Origin: Brasenia schreberi
Taxonomy: Eukaryota; Streptophyta; Magnoliopsida; Nymphaeales; Cabombaceae
Assembly (NCBI GenBank): GCA_036023115.1
Contig: JAYKKT010000086.1
Span: 11,857,501-11,921,500, forward strand
Direction: 5' to 3'
Length of the DNA: 64,000 nt
The position numbers were made by a program, and so were the translations under genes. The notes beneath the pieces are model-generated. The model saw only the letters and a list, made by a program, of their open reading frames with translations. It was not told where the DNA came from and did no database searches. Below are positions 34,201-46,399 of this stretch, piece by piece. How positions within the stretch are numbered: the stretch's first letter is position 1; each line of letters opens with the position of its first letter.

Positions 34201-34472
34201 GTGAAATAAAATCTGAAAGTGATACAAAACAACCCGAATCAAACACCTCAAACCGCTTTCGTAGGTTCTTATACTCAAAAACTCGATTTTAAAAGCATAC
34301 AGACTGACCCTTGCGCATCGGTGCAAGAAGGTCTGCGATGTCAGGTTTAAAATATCTCTTCGTTAGCTTAAGTAAGCTAGCTGGCACGCCCTTTTGCTTA
34401 AATAGGACTTAGGCACCCGAAAAGGTTCGCTTCAGGTATAAGAACCGGGAGCGGAAATTTTCTGCGTCTATA
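31235..34472 (+). repeat. RE4 5' LTR
   Basis: 3238 bp, tgtaaacaccc to gcgtctata (terminal C-to-T). Landmarks: TATA-like ctataac 32353-32359 followed by a C-run and gggcgggttttt; donor-like CGGTTAGTACC with GT at 32589; acceptor ctccctcttgcag ending 33165; 55-nt segment 33166-33220; donor GTAAGTGCC at 33221; subrepeats 33477-33790. Confidence 0.95.
33477..33790 (+). repeat. Tandem subrepeats of RE4 5' LTR (three units plus a partial)
   Basis: Starts at 33477, about 33587 and about 33697, with gtctttcaatatatac at about 33840 as a diverged continuation. Units read ttcaattctcgcac where the solo LTRs read ttcaattcaagcac. Confidence 0.85.
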
Positions 34473-34478
34473 GTTATT

Positions 34479-34496
34479 TGGCACGCCCGGTGGGAC
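34479..34496 (+). other. RE4 primer-binding site
   Basis: TGGCACGCCCGGTGGGAC, six bases after the 5' LTR, identical to RE2 and RE5. It differs from the TGGCGCCCACCGTGGGGC that I associate with tRNA-Lys-primed plant elements, though related in layout. Confidence 0.88.
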
Positions 34497-34611
34497 GTGA
34501 GTCTTTTAAAATCGAGTCACTCTAGGAAACTTGCGAAAATATTTTTCAAAAAGGTGTTGTTTTAACTCTTTTCTTTACTTGTACTTAGGAATTTTGAAAA
34601 AGCTTGAAAGC
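34497..34611 (+). other. RE4 leader between PBS and gag, with acceptor-like site
   Basis: A short untranslated leader. Just before gag is a pyrimidine-rich stretch ending in acttag/ga (AG ends 34588). The same acttag/ga precedes gag in RE5 (minus, about 50729) and RE2 (minus, about 13835). Splicing from an LTR donor to this site would remove the PBS. Confidence 0.5.
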
Positions 34612-37482
34612 ATGTCAAAATCCAACCCAAGTGAAGTGTCGAGCCAATGCTCATGCGCATCAAGTTCTCACTCTAAGAGGATTTTGAAAAATAAAATCAA
34701 ACTAGACGAGATAGAGGACCTCAAAAGGGTATTCGAGGCCAAAATCGATGCTCTCTGCCAAGAGGCTGAAGTAGGCGATTCATGTTCATCGAATGGTGAA
34801 CAAAGGGCCAAGAAAAAAACTGAAAAACCTCGCAAGCACAAAGAGACCTCTGTAATGGAAGGCAACCAATACCACGAGTCCTTCACACAAAAGGACCGTA
34901 AAGCCCTACAGCAGCTGCTGAAAGGGCAAAATAAAGAGAAAAGGAGTTACGCCCTGTCTGATTTCCTTCCTATGGATTACGAAATAGACAGTGACGATGA
35001 AATACCGAACTTCCACCGGTATGAAGGCATGGGAGACCCTAGGTCTCACTTGCAACTTTTCTCGCGTCGAGCCCATAAGAAGAAAAAGGACTCGATGAAA
35101 TGGGTGTATTGGTTCCTTTTATCCCTTAAAGGCGCAGCTGCCAAATGGCTGGCTTCCTACTATTTAAGCCAGTTCACTACTTTTGAAGAGTTAGCGAATT
35201 GCTTCATGCAAAGATTTGCACATAACGTAGAAGTCACGCCGACTTTAAATACTTTAAGGGATACGGAGCAAGGCATGAACGAAGACATACATGCCTTCAT
35301 TATTCGTGGAGGTCCCTTTTGGGCCAAGTGCGAGAGCCCATATCCGAAGGATGCGCAATCATGCTCATCCTGGATAATTTTAAAAGCGAACTAAAGACCC
35401 TTCTCTCGCTCCATGAGATCTCAACTTTCCATAAGTTGATCAAAAAAGCATCCCTTTTCGAAACAAACTTAAAAAAGGGGATATACGATCAGTTATGGAA
35501 AGGAAGTGCCGTTTCCAAAACCCGCTTGGAAAAGCCCATCACTTATGGGCTACCCACGATAGACAAAGGGGCAAAGCCTCATAAAATCACCAATGTCTGG
35601 GTGGATCCAGGTGTGGTGGGGCACTTCCAAAATTTTTGAAAAGCTAGAAAACAAAAGGGAGAGAAATTTTCAAAAGCCGATTAAAAAACGGGAGTACACA
35701 CAGTTGGGGCAACCTGTGTCGGAGGTCCTAGACCTCCTACTTGCCCAAGGCATGATCGAACTTCCGGAAATCCCCGAGGGAGTCACTTCTAAAGGGGGAT
35801 ATTTAAATCATTTTTGCAAGTATCATCAGCTCAAAGGCCATGATACAAAGCGTTGTTTCTCCCTTTTAAACAAAATCGAGAACTTGATAGCGGAGGGCCG
35901 GCTCCAGGTCACTATGGAATCTGAGCCAACTCAAGCTATCTTCAAAGAACTCGTTCCCAAGCACGCCAGTAGCAGTGGGAAAGGAAAGGAGGTATATACC
36001 CTCACCTTTTCAAAAGAACTAGTACAAACATCTGAGTCTGGTCGACCCATTTGTGCGTCTACTCTTGTACTTTACAAGAAGCCCGCCCAAGTCGTCATCC
36101 GGGGACCACCAAGAGCTAAATCCTCAGCTAAACCAGTTTTTAAACCTCAAGGTGCTCCTCAACTCATAATTAGAGCCAGTTTAAGTGTGAACCCTAGGTT
36201 GGTCGTGGGGGAAGTGACTAGATCCGGAAGGATCTATCAATCCCCGCACCTACAAAGTGCTAAAAAGGTAGTCAGTGTGCCTGGCCCCTCAAAAGCATGT
36301 ATTCCTAGAGTTCTGCAAAAAGCAGACAATGGGAAAATCATCCTAAACCCTTATGATTTCGAAAGCCATCTTTCAAAGATTCCTATCCACATGTACATCC
36401 TAGAGCTTATACAAACTTCGCCTAGGCATAGACTCGTGCTAGAGAAAATTCTAGAAAGAGCTAAGGTTAGTTCGAACATAAGTCCAGAATCCCTGTCTGA
36501 CCAAGTGGCATTAATAGGAGCAAAATCGCCCATCACTTTCTCAGAAGATGATGTAGATAGACCCTACGAGTCCCACAACTAGGCCCTGCATATCGAGGTG
36601 GTTCTGAATAACCACTCTCTAGACAGGTATCTAGTCGATGGGGGAGGAGGGCTCAACATCCTTCCACGTCATGTGGCGTACCAAATCGGAGTCACCTTGA
36701 CTTCTATAAACCCAAGCCCCATCGTTATCACTGGATACGATGGGAATGCGTCTAGGCCATTAGGATCGATCGAACTCCCGATGGAAACGGGAGGGATCAC
36801 ACACACGGGAGTGTTCCATGTCTTGGACATCCACCCCCATTATAACCTGTTGCTGGGAAGGCCCTAGATACAAAGCTTGTGCGCTGTGCCATCCACCTTC
36901 CACAAGTGTGTCAAGATCCCTTTCAGGGACCAAGTCGTGGTGATCCTAGGTGAGAGTCACCCTCAGCTTCAAGGGATCATAAACTCCCCTTGTTTGTCGA
37001 GTTCCCAGGCCCATGAGGCTAACCTGGGGCAGACCATGGTCGAGCCACCAAGGCTCGTGTTAAACGACCCTAGGAAGGTTGTGTATGTGAAGGGGCCGCT
37101 CAAAGCGGGCCCCCTCCCAATCCTAACCCTTCTAGGAAGACCCAAGCATCCTTTATTTCCAAAACCCCTGGACAAGAAGCCATACGAGCACGATATGGAC
37201 GATAGCAAGTTCCAGGACCACGATTTGTACCATAATTTTTCAAAAAATAAAAAATCGTGGAACATGCTGTTGAATATGGGCTACACGCCCTATAAAAGTC
37301 TAGAGGCACAAAACCAGGGTCTCCTAGAGCCCATCCTTCCTAGGGCCAACCCAAGCCGATACGGGATCGGCTACACTCCCAAAATACCGCCAGAGCCAAA
37401 CCCTATGACCACCTGGGTCAAGGGTGCCCTAGAACCTACCCTAGAAGAGACCTACGATTTAGACCTCTTATTCCGAGTCTAA
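34612..37482 (+). pseudogene. RE4 gag-protease (broken)
   Basis: Start ATG at 34612 (MSKSNPSEVSS, as in RE5). It has a coiled-coil-prone N-terminus and a retrotrans-gag core (IPNFHRYEGMGDP, KWLASYYLSQF). The C-H-H-C knuckle is FCKYHQLKGHDTKRC (about 35810-35860). TRSGRIYQ follows, then a protease with LVDGGGGLNILP (about 36630-36665) and YNLLLGRP. The tail has DMDDSKFQDHD and the G-patch-like NMGYTPYKSL. Lesions: one-base loss near 35306 restored by a one-base gain near 35610, TAG at 36580-36582 (Gln), TAG at 36865-36867 (Trp), ending TAA at 37480. The protein would form particles and process the polyprotein. Confidence 0.93.
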
Positions 37483-37505
37483 CCCGTAGTGTTTTCCCTT
37501 TGTAG

Positions 37506-39485
37506 TTATGATGGAAGATCCCTTTCATAAAAATACAAAAACATTTGGAAAACTTAAAATCAAAAAAATCGAAAAAGGAGAAAAACCAAAAATAATGGAA
37601 AATCAAAAACTCAAAAATAGGGTAGTTTGTATAGTTCCTAAAGTTCTTGTTTTACAAAAACCCAAAAAAATCGAAAATCTACAAAATACCAAAAAGATTT
37701 TGTACATAGCTGCTCCTTGTAGGACTCTGGAAAAAGATTTCGAAAGGAACGTCATCTGCATAGCCAGACCAAAAATTTCAAAATCAATTGAAAATCCAAG
37801 TACAAAACCAGGTCTTTTGAAAACTCACACATCAAATTCCCTCGGGTCTATAACCCACGAGAATGATCAAAGCCTAGAAGTGGATCCCTTTGAGGAAGAT
37901 CTCACTTCTGAGCTCCCAGAATTTCATAAAATTCTCGATTTTGAAAGACCTTCCAATTCAGTAGGAGGAGATTTCATAGAGGTGAACCTAGGGAGTGATT
38001 CCAATCCCAAACTCATCAAGATAGGCGCATGTTTGCATGAACATGAAACATCAGCATTCATTGCATTTCTACGAACCTACTTAGATGTGTTTGCATGGAC
38101 GTATGAAGACATGCCGGGCATAGATCCCAGCATTGTCGAACATCGTCTTCCCTTAGATGCGGAGGTAAAACCCATAAAGCAAAAGCTTAGGAAAATACAC
38201 CCGAATGTACACATGCAAGTTAAAGAGGGTTTAGAAGATCTGTTAAAAGCCGAATTTATAAAACCCATTGCATATTCTGATTGGTTGTCAAACATCGTTG
38301 TAGTTCGAAAAACCAATGGAAAAATTCAAATATGCATCGATTTCAGAAACCTGAATAAAGCCACTACAAAGGATAATTATCCTTTACCAAACATAGATTT
38401 GATAGTCGATAATAGTGCAAATCATGAAATGTTTTTGTTTATAGATGGCTATTCAGGCTATAATCAAATCAAATTAAGTCCACGAGATCAGGGTAAGATC
38501 GCCTTCACAACCCCGTGGGGCACATACTACTATATAGTCATGCCCTTTGGTTTGAAAAATACCGGCGCAACATACCAGAGAGCCATGACAACGATCTTCC
38601 ATGATCAGATTCATGAGCTCGTAGAAGTGTATGTAGATGATCTCTTGGCGAAATCCAAAACCCGATGCACTCATATCGAATGTTTGCAAAAGATTTTCGA
38701 AAGGCTTAAACTTTACAAAGTAAAGCTAAACCCTCAAAAATGTGTATTCGGGGTAGAATCTGGAAAGCTTCTAGGCTTTATGGTGAGCCAAAGGGGTATA
38801 GAAGTCGACCCCTCTAAGTGTTGAGCCATCATAGACATGGCTCCACCCACCAATCTCACCCAAATTCGTAGCCTCCAGGGTCGATTACAGTCCGTTCGCC
38901 GATTCATATCAAATCTGGCGACTAGATGCGAACCCTTCAACAAGCTGTTGAGGAAGGGCACGAAATTCTTATGGGATGACAAATGTCAGAAGTCCTTCGA
39001 GAGACTAAAGGCATACCTGGTTAATCCCCCCGTTTTGAATCCTCCAAAACAAGGAAAACCGCTTTTACTTTACATTTCTATGCATGCGAATGCTTTAGGA
39101 GCCCTATTGGCTCAATACGAGGATGACATCCACAAGGAGTATGCCATCTACTATATTTCAAAAACTCTCTTGGCTTATGAACGAAATTATCAAGCCATGG
39201 AGAAGACGTGCTTGGCCCTAGTCTGGGCCTGCCAGAAATTCATACACTATTTCCTAGATCATGAGATCTGGATAGTGTCCAAGCTTGATCCAATCAAGCA
39301 CTTATTCGAAAAACCCATTCTCACGGGTAGATTGGGCAAATGACAACTCCTTCTAATGGAGTACGACCTGAAGTACCATCACCAGATCTCCATTAAGGGG
39401 CAAGCCCTAGCAGACTACGTGGCTGAGTTCCCCCTAGAGGACTCATATCCCACACTTGATGAAATGCCCGATGAAGGCATATTGC
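37506..39485 (+). pseudogene. RE4 pol, first part: RT and first RNase H (broken)
   Basis: Begins after acceptor-like ccctttgtag (AG ends 37505) near ATGGAAGATCCCT. A Lys-rich linker is followed by RT: IKPIAYSDWLSNIVVVRKTNGK, CIDFRNLNKAT, YSGYNQIKL, MPFGLKNTGATYQRAM and active site VYVDDLLAKSKT (about 38620-38660). The first RNase H then follows, with LLYISMHANALGALLAQYED in place of the usual catalytic-Asp stretch. A one-base loss early in the linker sets the frame; TGA at 38822-38824 (Arg) and TGA at 39341-39343 (Trp) interrupt it. The reading stops at the sL-c insertion after PDEGILQ. Confidence 0.93.
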
Positions 39486-39548
39486 AAAACTGTAAACACC
39501 CTAAAATCCCACAAATTTCTCAAATCCATCTGGTTTTATAAAAGCAGC

Positions 39549-42500
39549 TGTAGACGCACGAAAATCCCCGCCTCTTTGCCTTTTTCAGGGCTCGGAGCGG
39601 ATCCTCTCGTGTGTCTAAGGCCTATGTATGCAAACAGGGCGTGCCAGCTAGCTTACCTAAGCTAGCGAAGATATTTTTAACACTGACTTCTAAACGTGGC
39701 AACTGTGAGCAAGCGAGCTCTTGTCGTCGCAGACCTTCTTGCACCGATGCGCAAGGGTCGGTCTGTACGCTTTGCAAAAATCGAGTTTTTGGAGAGAAAG
39801 TCTACGAAGCGGTTCGAGGTGTCTATTTCGGGTCATTAAAATGCGATTGCATGTTTTAGATCACGTGGATTTGCATGTGCCTAAGTCTTTTCTTTTATCC
39901 CTTTTCGGGCCACCTAGTTTGTGTGTTATGAACACTCCACTACGTGAGCGAATTCGAGCGGGGCTTGCTTTGATGCAATATGCATCCTACCTCGTGGTAT
40001 GGCGTACATGCAATGCAAACTCACGCTACTCCAAAGGGAAAACCCGAAATGTAAAGACAATACTGAAGGGAAATAACTGAAGGGAAATAACCGAAGGGAA
40101 ATAACCAAAGGGAAATAACCAAAGGGAGATATGTATATAGATTATGTATATGAGCCCTTACTCGGGTCTTGCAAATAAGAGCGAAGGCTCAATGTGGGTG
40201 CGTGCTGGAATTGAAAGACTTACGCACACAACATGAAATTAAACCCAAATATAAATTGCAGTATGGCCTTGACTAAGGTCTTGGGAGTAAGAGTGAAGGC
40301 TCAATGTATGTGAGAGTGCTTGAATTGAAGTACTACACACACGACATAAATGAAACCCAAATATAACTGCAATAAGGCCTTTACTAAGGTCTTGGGAGTA
40401 AGAGCGAAGGCTCAATGTGTGTGAAAGTGCTTGAATTGAAAGACTTACTCACATGACATGAAATGAAACCCAAATAGTATAGGTCGGCCCTTACTTGGGT
40501 CTTTCAAATAAGAGCGAAAGCTCAATGTGTGTGAGAGTGCTTGAATTGAAAGACTTACTCACACGACATGAAATGAAACCCAAATAGTATAGGTCGGCCC
40601 TTACTTGGGTCTTTCAAATAAGAGCGAAAGCTCAATGTGTGTGTGAGAGTGCTTGAATTGAAAGACAACGCACCCAACTTAAGCAAAACCCTTCGAAAAT
40701 GAAAGTATATATACTTATGTATTAGGGGCTGATTAGGCCCGTGTGTGTTCAAAATCGTGCACAACTAAGAGAGTGCACGTGTGTGGGTGTGCCAAGCCAC
40801 GTTATTACAAGCGGGGGGAGACTATGCTCCGTTATTACAACCCCGTATCAAATTGAATCTCAAGCAAGTATACAACTAAAGACCGAGTTTAGGCACTTAC
40901 GAGTAGCTGGTCGGTAGAGGCCTTGCTTGAGCATGGGCTTGGCCTTCGCCTTGGGCTGCAAACGGGAGCTCCGCGAGGATGGGTGACTAAGGGTGCTGGC
41001 CGGCTGCAAGTGGGGCACGGGATAGGCGCCTCGAAGGTGGCCGGTTGCAAGTGGGTGTCGCCTTAATGTGGGCGATTAAAGGGCTGGGCCAAATAAGTGT
41101 GTAGGGTCACGAATGGGGAGTATAGAGTGTTAGGGAATATGGACCTAAGGGGAGTTTAGGGGAAGGCCGAATGGGAGTCTTAGGGGAAGGCCGAATGGGA
41201 GTCTTAGGGGAATGTGGTGGTAGCGGGCTGCTAGGATGACTAGGTTCGGCTGAGTGAGAAGTGTGGCAGCAAAGAGGAATGGCTGGTGGTAGGATGTTGT
41301 GGTAGGGTGTTGTGATAGGGTTTAGGTGGCTGAGAGTGGAGAGGGAGTAGAGAAGGAGCTAGGTAGAGTGGGGGGTACTTACCGAATGGGGAGAAGGTGG
41401 TACCCGGCTGGGAGGAAGATAGGCAGGCTGTGAAGCTCGGCCGGGAGACGGTGGAGATAGCGGTGCAAGCGGTGGTGGGATGGAGGGATGGTGGTGGTGC
41501 AGGCAGCGCAGGTGGAGCAGCTGGGGCAGATTCGGCTGGGTGTGGAAATGGGGGAAAGAGAGGGCCCGGCTGGGATTGGTGAGGGCTGCTAGCTTGCAAA
41601 ACCCGCCCCCAAGGGGGGGGGTTTAAATAGGGATGGGTAGGTCGGTTAGGGCTGGGCTTGGGGTAGTGGTTAGGTGGTTTAGGTAGGGTGGTATGTAGAT
41701 AAGGTGGGCTGGAAAGGGTTGGGCCAGATATTTTGAAAACTAGGGGTTTGGGTAGATGGTGGGCTAGGGGTGGTTTAGGGGTTTAGGGCTAGGTTAGGTG
41801 GTTGGGTTTTAGGGTGAGGTTTAGTGAGCTAGGTTAGGTGATTAGGCTAGGTTTAGGCTAGGATTAGGGAAATTAACCTAGGTTTAGGGAAGGATTAGGG
41901 AAGTGGGCTAGGTGATTAGGTTGGGATTAGGCCGGGATTAGGGAAGTGGGTTAGGTGATTAGGCTCAGATTAGGGGTGGATTAGGGGGGTAGGCTTGGAT
42001 TAGGTGTTTTGGGTTAGGTTTAGGTGAAGGAGCTCCCTTTGCATGGCCCATAGACCTTAACCATATCATGTTGGTGCAGCCCTAGGTTAGGTTTTGGCTA
42101 ATTACAAGCTTAAACCCACTCAATTAGGCTAACCCACATGATTAACCCCAAACTTGACACACAAGTCAAGCTTAATTACAACCCTCTTGATATTTTCCAT
42201 CCCCACTCTCTCTCATGCCCATGATCCCACGTGAATTTCAAGTGGGCCCCACCTCCATTTATGAGAAGGTGATGTGGGCCATGGATATGGATATTGGATT
42301 GGATCTCTGGATCCAAATCCAAGTCCACATATGGGTTTGGATTGGGATCTGGATATATATGGTCCAGATCCAATCCAAACTGAACTCTGACTCCTTCGAG
42401 CTGGGTTCGAAACGGATGATTCGTGCAGGGCCTGACAGCATCAGTACTCCGTCTGCGTTGGGACTTCGCCAACATGGTCGTCCGCCTCCGTTTCTGCCTT

Positions 42501-42857
42501 CCGGAGATGACTTCAAATGATATTTTGATAAGAACAGGGTCTTGGACGTTCGAGATCCTGGGGGTGTGAATCAGATACAAGAGTTGCTGTGCCGGGCTTG
42601 ACATGTGCTCCAGTTCCGGGCTCTTCTTAGCTCTCTTGGTCCTGTCTTGATCGGGCCAAGCCGCTTTGGGGTTTCAAAAACGTGTTTTAAAAGGTTTTCA
42701 AAAGCTATATTATATATTTTTGAAATACAGAGTTTAAAACATATATACAGGGTTGTCTGGAAGGCTCCTGGGTTTCCAGACTCAAAATAGCCCTTTGGGG
42801 CTGCTTGTATAAAACCAGGTTTGTTTAAGAAATTCGTGGGATTTCGGGGTGTTTACA
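39549..42857 (-). repeat. RE5 3' LTR (left)
   Basis: 3309 bp. On the minus strand: TATTTAAA 41629-41622 followed by a C-run hairpin; acceptor TTTGCAG with segment 40955-40901 (55 nt); donor CTCGTAAGTGCC with G at 40900; donor CGGTAAGTACC near 41382; subrepeats about 40680-40170. Two nearly identical 27-bp lines (gggaaggccgaatgggagtc) lie at about 41160-41210. Confidence 0.96.
40170..40680 (-). repeat. Tandem subrepeats of RE5 3' LTR (about five units)
   Basis: Units carry aagagcgaaggctcaatgtgtgtga and ttgaattgaaagact at spacing of about 108-111. The two units nearest 40640 are almost identical, suggesting recent duplication. The partner array is at 51465-51975. Confidence 0.88.
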
Positions 42858-42898
42858 GATGCCCCTCTTTGGCCTTGTCCAAATCGATTTGGATAAGG
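42858..42898 (-). other. RE5 polypurine tract and palindrome
   Basis: Minus-strand ccaaagaggggcatc (42872-42858) borders the 3' LTR. The adjoining ccttgtccaaatc/gatttggataagg (42873-42898) pairs throughout except for one G/T. One pair is C-G here and A-T in RE2-RE4. Confidence 0.85.
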
Positions 42899-44028
42899 GC
42901 AAAGATGACAAACACCCTTTCAATGTCTCCCTAGATCTATCCACGAAGAATATGGGATCGCCCCAATTTTAGCAAAATCTCAATTTACAAACTCTGGTAG
43001 GAGGAGATATCACGCCAAAGGGTTTACTATGGAATCTGGTCCTAAAATGGGATCATGTTCATGCAAGTACCATGCGTGGAATGCAAATGACATGGGTGTG
43101 GTGCCAAAAGTGGCGACCTCCCAGAGACCAGATGTGGTCGAACTCTAGAGACTTACAAGGCCTATTGCTCCAAGCGAGCAAAATCCTATGTTGTTCGATG
43201 TTCAGTTTTCAAAACTTATTTAAAAAAAACTATTTACAAAAAGGACAACTGTCTTGAGCCTCGATCCTAAGGATCTCGAGCTCTTCGTGCTTGCCCTTGT
43301 TTGAGTCTTAACACTCGCTTATCTAGCGGAGGTTTTATAAGAAAACAAGCTTCATTTCAAATTCCTACGTCTTACTCGAAACGTCGAATTCTCAAACAAG
43401 ATGAAATTCAAGTAAGTAAATCCTATTTTTACTTTAGGATTCCTCGAAATGAACCATGCTTTAGCTTGGGATAAGCCAGGGATGGGAAAGAGATACCACG
43501 GTCCCTTCTGAAGTGTCCCGTGGTTTGAGGCATAGAAGGCGGAAAACTGCTCTTTTTGAGCTTTTTGTCCTCTTTTTCCTTTTTTCATAGAGGGTCTCCC
43601 TTTGGGAGTATTTTTTCTTTAATCCCTCTTTTTCATAAGAGAATCGATTTTTCTTTTTGAAGTCTGGTTTCTTTCTTTTGGAAAGAGACTTTGAATGGGA
43701 AATTCCCTTTTGTTTTGGGCCTTTGTTTTCCTTTTGGAAGGAGAAGAGAAGAGGGGAGGACTTATCCCAAGCCTACACTCGATCCATTCCAAATCAGCCT
43801 ATTTAGAAATAGCACGTACTACTTGCAAGTATCTTGCTATGTTGAACTAGGCCTTTCTTTGTAAGAAGAAGGATTTTGAAATGTAACCACGATTTTGAAG
43901 ACTCCGCTCTTTCACAAGTGCGAATTCTCTCACTTAGGGTCACACGGGTTCGCCTTTGCACCTTATTCACATGTCTCAGGGCAGCTATCCCTATTAATAT
44001 TTTTGAAAAATGGAACTTAATCCAGATC
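42899..44028 (-). other. RE5 3' noncoding region
   Basis: Between the integrase stop and the palindrome. It holds the conserved inverted repeat accacgg/ccgtggt (about 43495-43525) and A/G-rich stretches that read as Lys-rich frames. It aligns with RE4 59346-60463. No supported gene. Confidence 0.8.
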
Positions 44029-46399
44029 CTACACATGATACTTCTTTAAGTATTGAATATTGATAGGATCTGCTAAGTTCCTACCTTCTACATCGATCAA
44101 CCAATACGAATTGTTCGTAGTGGTTGCTCGTACAACATAGGGTCCATCCCAGCTGGGGCGCCACTTACCTAAGGGGTGTGGGCCACGATGGTGGATGGTT
44201 TTTAAGACCAGATCTCCCACTTCAAAGTGGCGAGGTCTCATGTGTTTGCTATAATGTCGGGCTATCCTTTGCCGGTATGCACGAGCATGATCCATGGCAA
44301 GGAGTCACCTCTCATCTAGCAAATCTAGTTCGGCCATCCTAGCATGCTGAAGCGTCTCTAGGGGGAGGTCGAGTGCTAGGGATGTATGGAATGAATGCAG
44401 TTGAGTATGAATGGGAAGAATGGCGTTTGTGCCATAGACCAACTCGAATGGTGTGGCATTCGTGGGAGTCCGGATGGAAGTCCTATAAGCCCATAAGGCT
44501 TCATCTAGCTTCTCGTGCCACGTCCTACCCTTCTCTAAGGTTTCTCAATGATACCAATGAGAGTCTTGTTTGTAGCTTCGGCCTAGCCGTTGCCTTGAGG
44601 GTAGTAGGGTGAGGAGAAGTGGTGAGTTATGCCATACGTGTTGCACAACTTAACCATCCGCTCGTTCTTGAATGGGGTACCATTATCAGATACAAGGTCT
44701 CGTGGAACCCCAAATCGAGCCAAGATATTCCTCCGGATGAAAGCCACCACATGTTGCCCCATTACATTGGTTAGGGAAATGGCTTCCACCCACTTGGAGA
44801 AATACTCCGTGGCTGCTAAAATAAAACGATGCCCATTCGAGGCCTTTGGAAATATTGGGCCTACAACGTCAAACGCCACATAGTAAATGGCCAGGGGCTG
44901 ACCACGGAATGCAATGCAGATGAAGGGATATGAATGGCGTGCCCATGTACTTGACACGAATGACACTTCCTAACATGATCGTGACAATCCTTTTTCAGGG
45001 TGGACCAAAAATAGCCCCCTCTAAGTATTTTCATTGCCATCATGTTGGCATTAACATGACCTCCACATTCTCCATCGTGGAGCTCATGCATTACTATCCT
45101 AGCCTCCTCTAGGTCGATACACCTAAGCAGAATGCCGGTAAAACATTTTTTGTATAAAACCCCACCTAGAATGGTGTATCGGGTCGAAATCTTACGAATG
45201 AATGCCTTATCTTTGGATGTGGCATCCTCGGTAAATCCCCCATTTTCTAAAAATTGTTTTATGTCATAGAACCAGGGTTTTTCAATAGACTCTGGGTTGT
45301 TTTGGCAAATATCCAAGTCGTGTGTGGATGGATGGGGCGCATGCCATATTTCCAAAGATCTGGTCCCTGAAATGGGATCGACCTTCAGGGCTGACCCCAA
45401 GGAGGAGAGGGCATCGGCGATGCCATTGTCCTCTCTTCCTACGTGTGTGAGTTTACATGACTGGAAGGATTGGATCAATCGAGTGGCCAACTCGTGATAG
45501 GGAAGTAGTTTCTCATTACGTACTTGCCAAATTTTTAAAACTTGGTTTATGACAAGGAGCGAATCTCCAAAGACCTCAATGCATGATGCCCCTAGAGTTT
45601 TCGAAATCTTTAAGCCTTGTATGAGTGCTTCATACTCAGCTACGTTGTTGGAACATTCGAAATCTAAGTGGACTGCTATGGGAATCTCGCCCTTTTCAGG
45701 GGAGATTAGGATGACCCCTGCACCAGTCCCTCGTTGGTTTCGTGCCCCATCGAAGTGCATCTTCCACACTTGGTTTTCGAAAGAATTTGCCAAAATGTGG
45801 TTTTGAAAATGGTTTTGCAATATGCCTTCATCAGGCATTTCGACAAGAGTGGGATATGCATCCTCTAAGGGGAATTCAGCCACGTAATCTGCTAGGGCTT
45901 GCCCCTTAATGGAGATCTGGTGATGGTATTTCAGATCATACTCCATTAGAAGGAGTTGCCATTTGCCCAATCTACCCGTGAGAATGGGTTTTTCGAACAA
46001 GTGCTTGATTGGATCAAGCTTGGACACTATCCAGATCTCATGATCTAGGAAATAGTGTCTGAACTTCTGGCAGGCCCATACTAGGGCCAAGCACGTCTTC
46101 TCCATGGCTTGATAATTTCGTTCATAAGCCAAGAGAGTTTTCGAAATATAGTAGATGGCATACTCCTTATGGGTGTCATCCTCGTATTGAGCCAACAGGG
46201 CTCCTAAAGCATTTACATGCACGGAGATGTATAATAAAAGCGGTTTTCCTTGCTTTGGAGGATTCAAAACGGGGGGATTAACCAAGTATGCCTTCAGTCT
46301 CTCGAAGGACTTTTGGCATTCGTCATCCCATAAGAATTTCGTACCCTTCCTCAACAGTTTGTTGAAGGGTTCGCATCTAGTTGCCAGATTTGATATGAA
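44029..46399 (-). pseudogene. RE5 pol, second part: RNase H domains and integrase (broken)
   Basis: Open for 497 codons (46354-44861). The first RNase H has LLLYISVHVNALGALLAQ without the usual catalytic Asp. The archaeal-type RNase H keeps all its acidic positions: WKMHFDGARNQRG, AEYEALIQGLK, EVFGDSLL, REDNGIADALSS. The integrase zinc finger (MHELHDGECGGH to RKCHSCQVHG) follows. A one-base loss at about 44875 (gtggcg for gtgggcg) shifts the integrase core, which reads on in another frame (FDVVGPIF, VSDNGTPF). TAG at 44585-44583 replaces the Gln of GNGQAEA, and another shift follows. The GPY/F module (WDGPYVV) and terminal LKKYHV lie at 44295-44029. Confidence 0.94.

Noticed and set aside
34668..34886. 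Antisense frames over gag and pol (for example 34668-34886, 46938-47225, 49845-50156)
   Set aside because: They mirror the coding strand's codon pattern, vary between RE4 and RE5, and have no promoter or family match.
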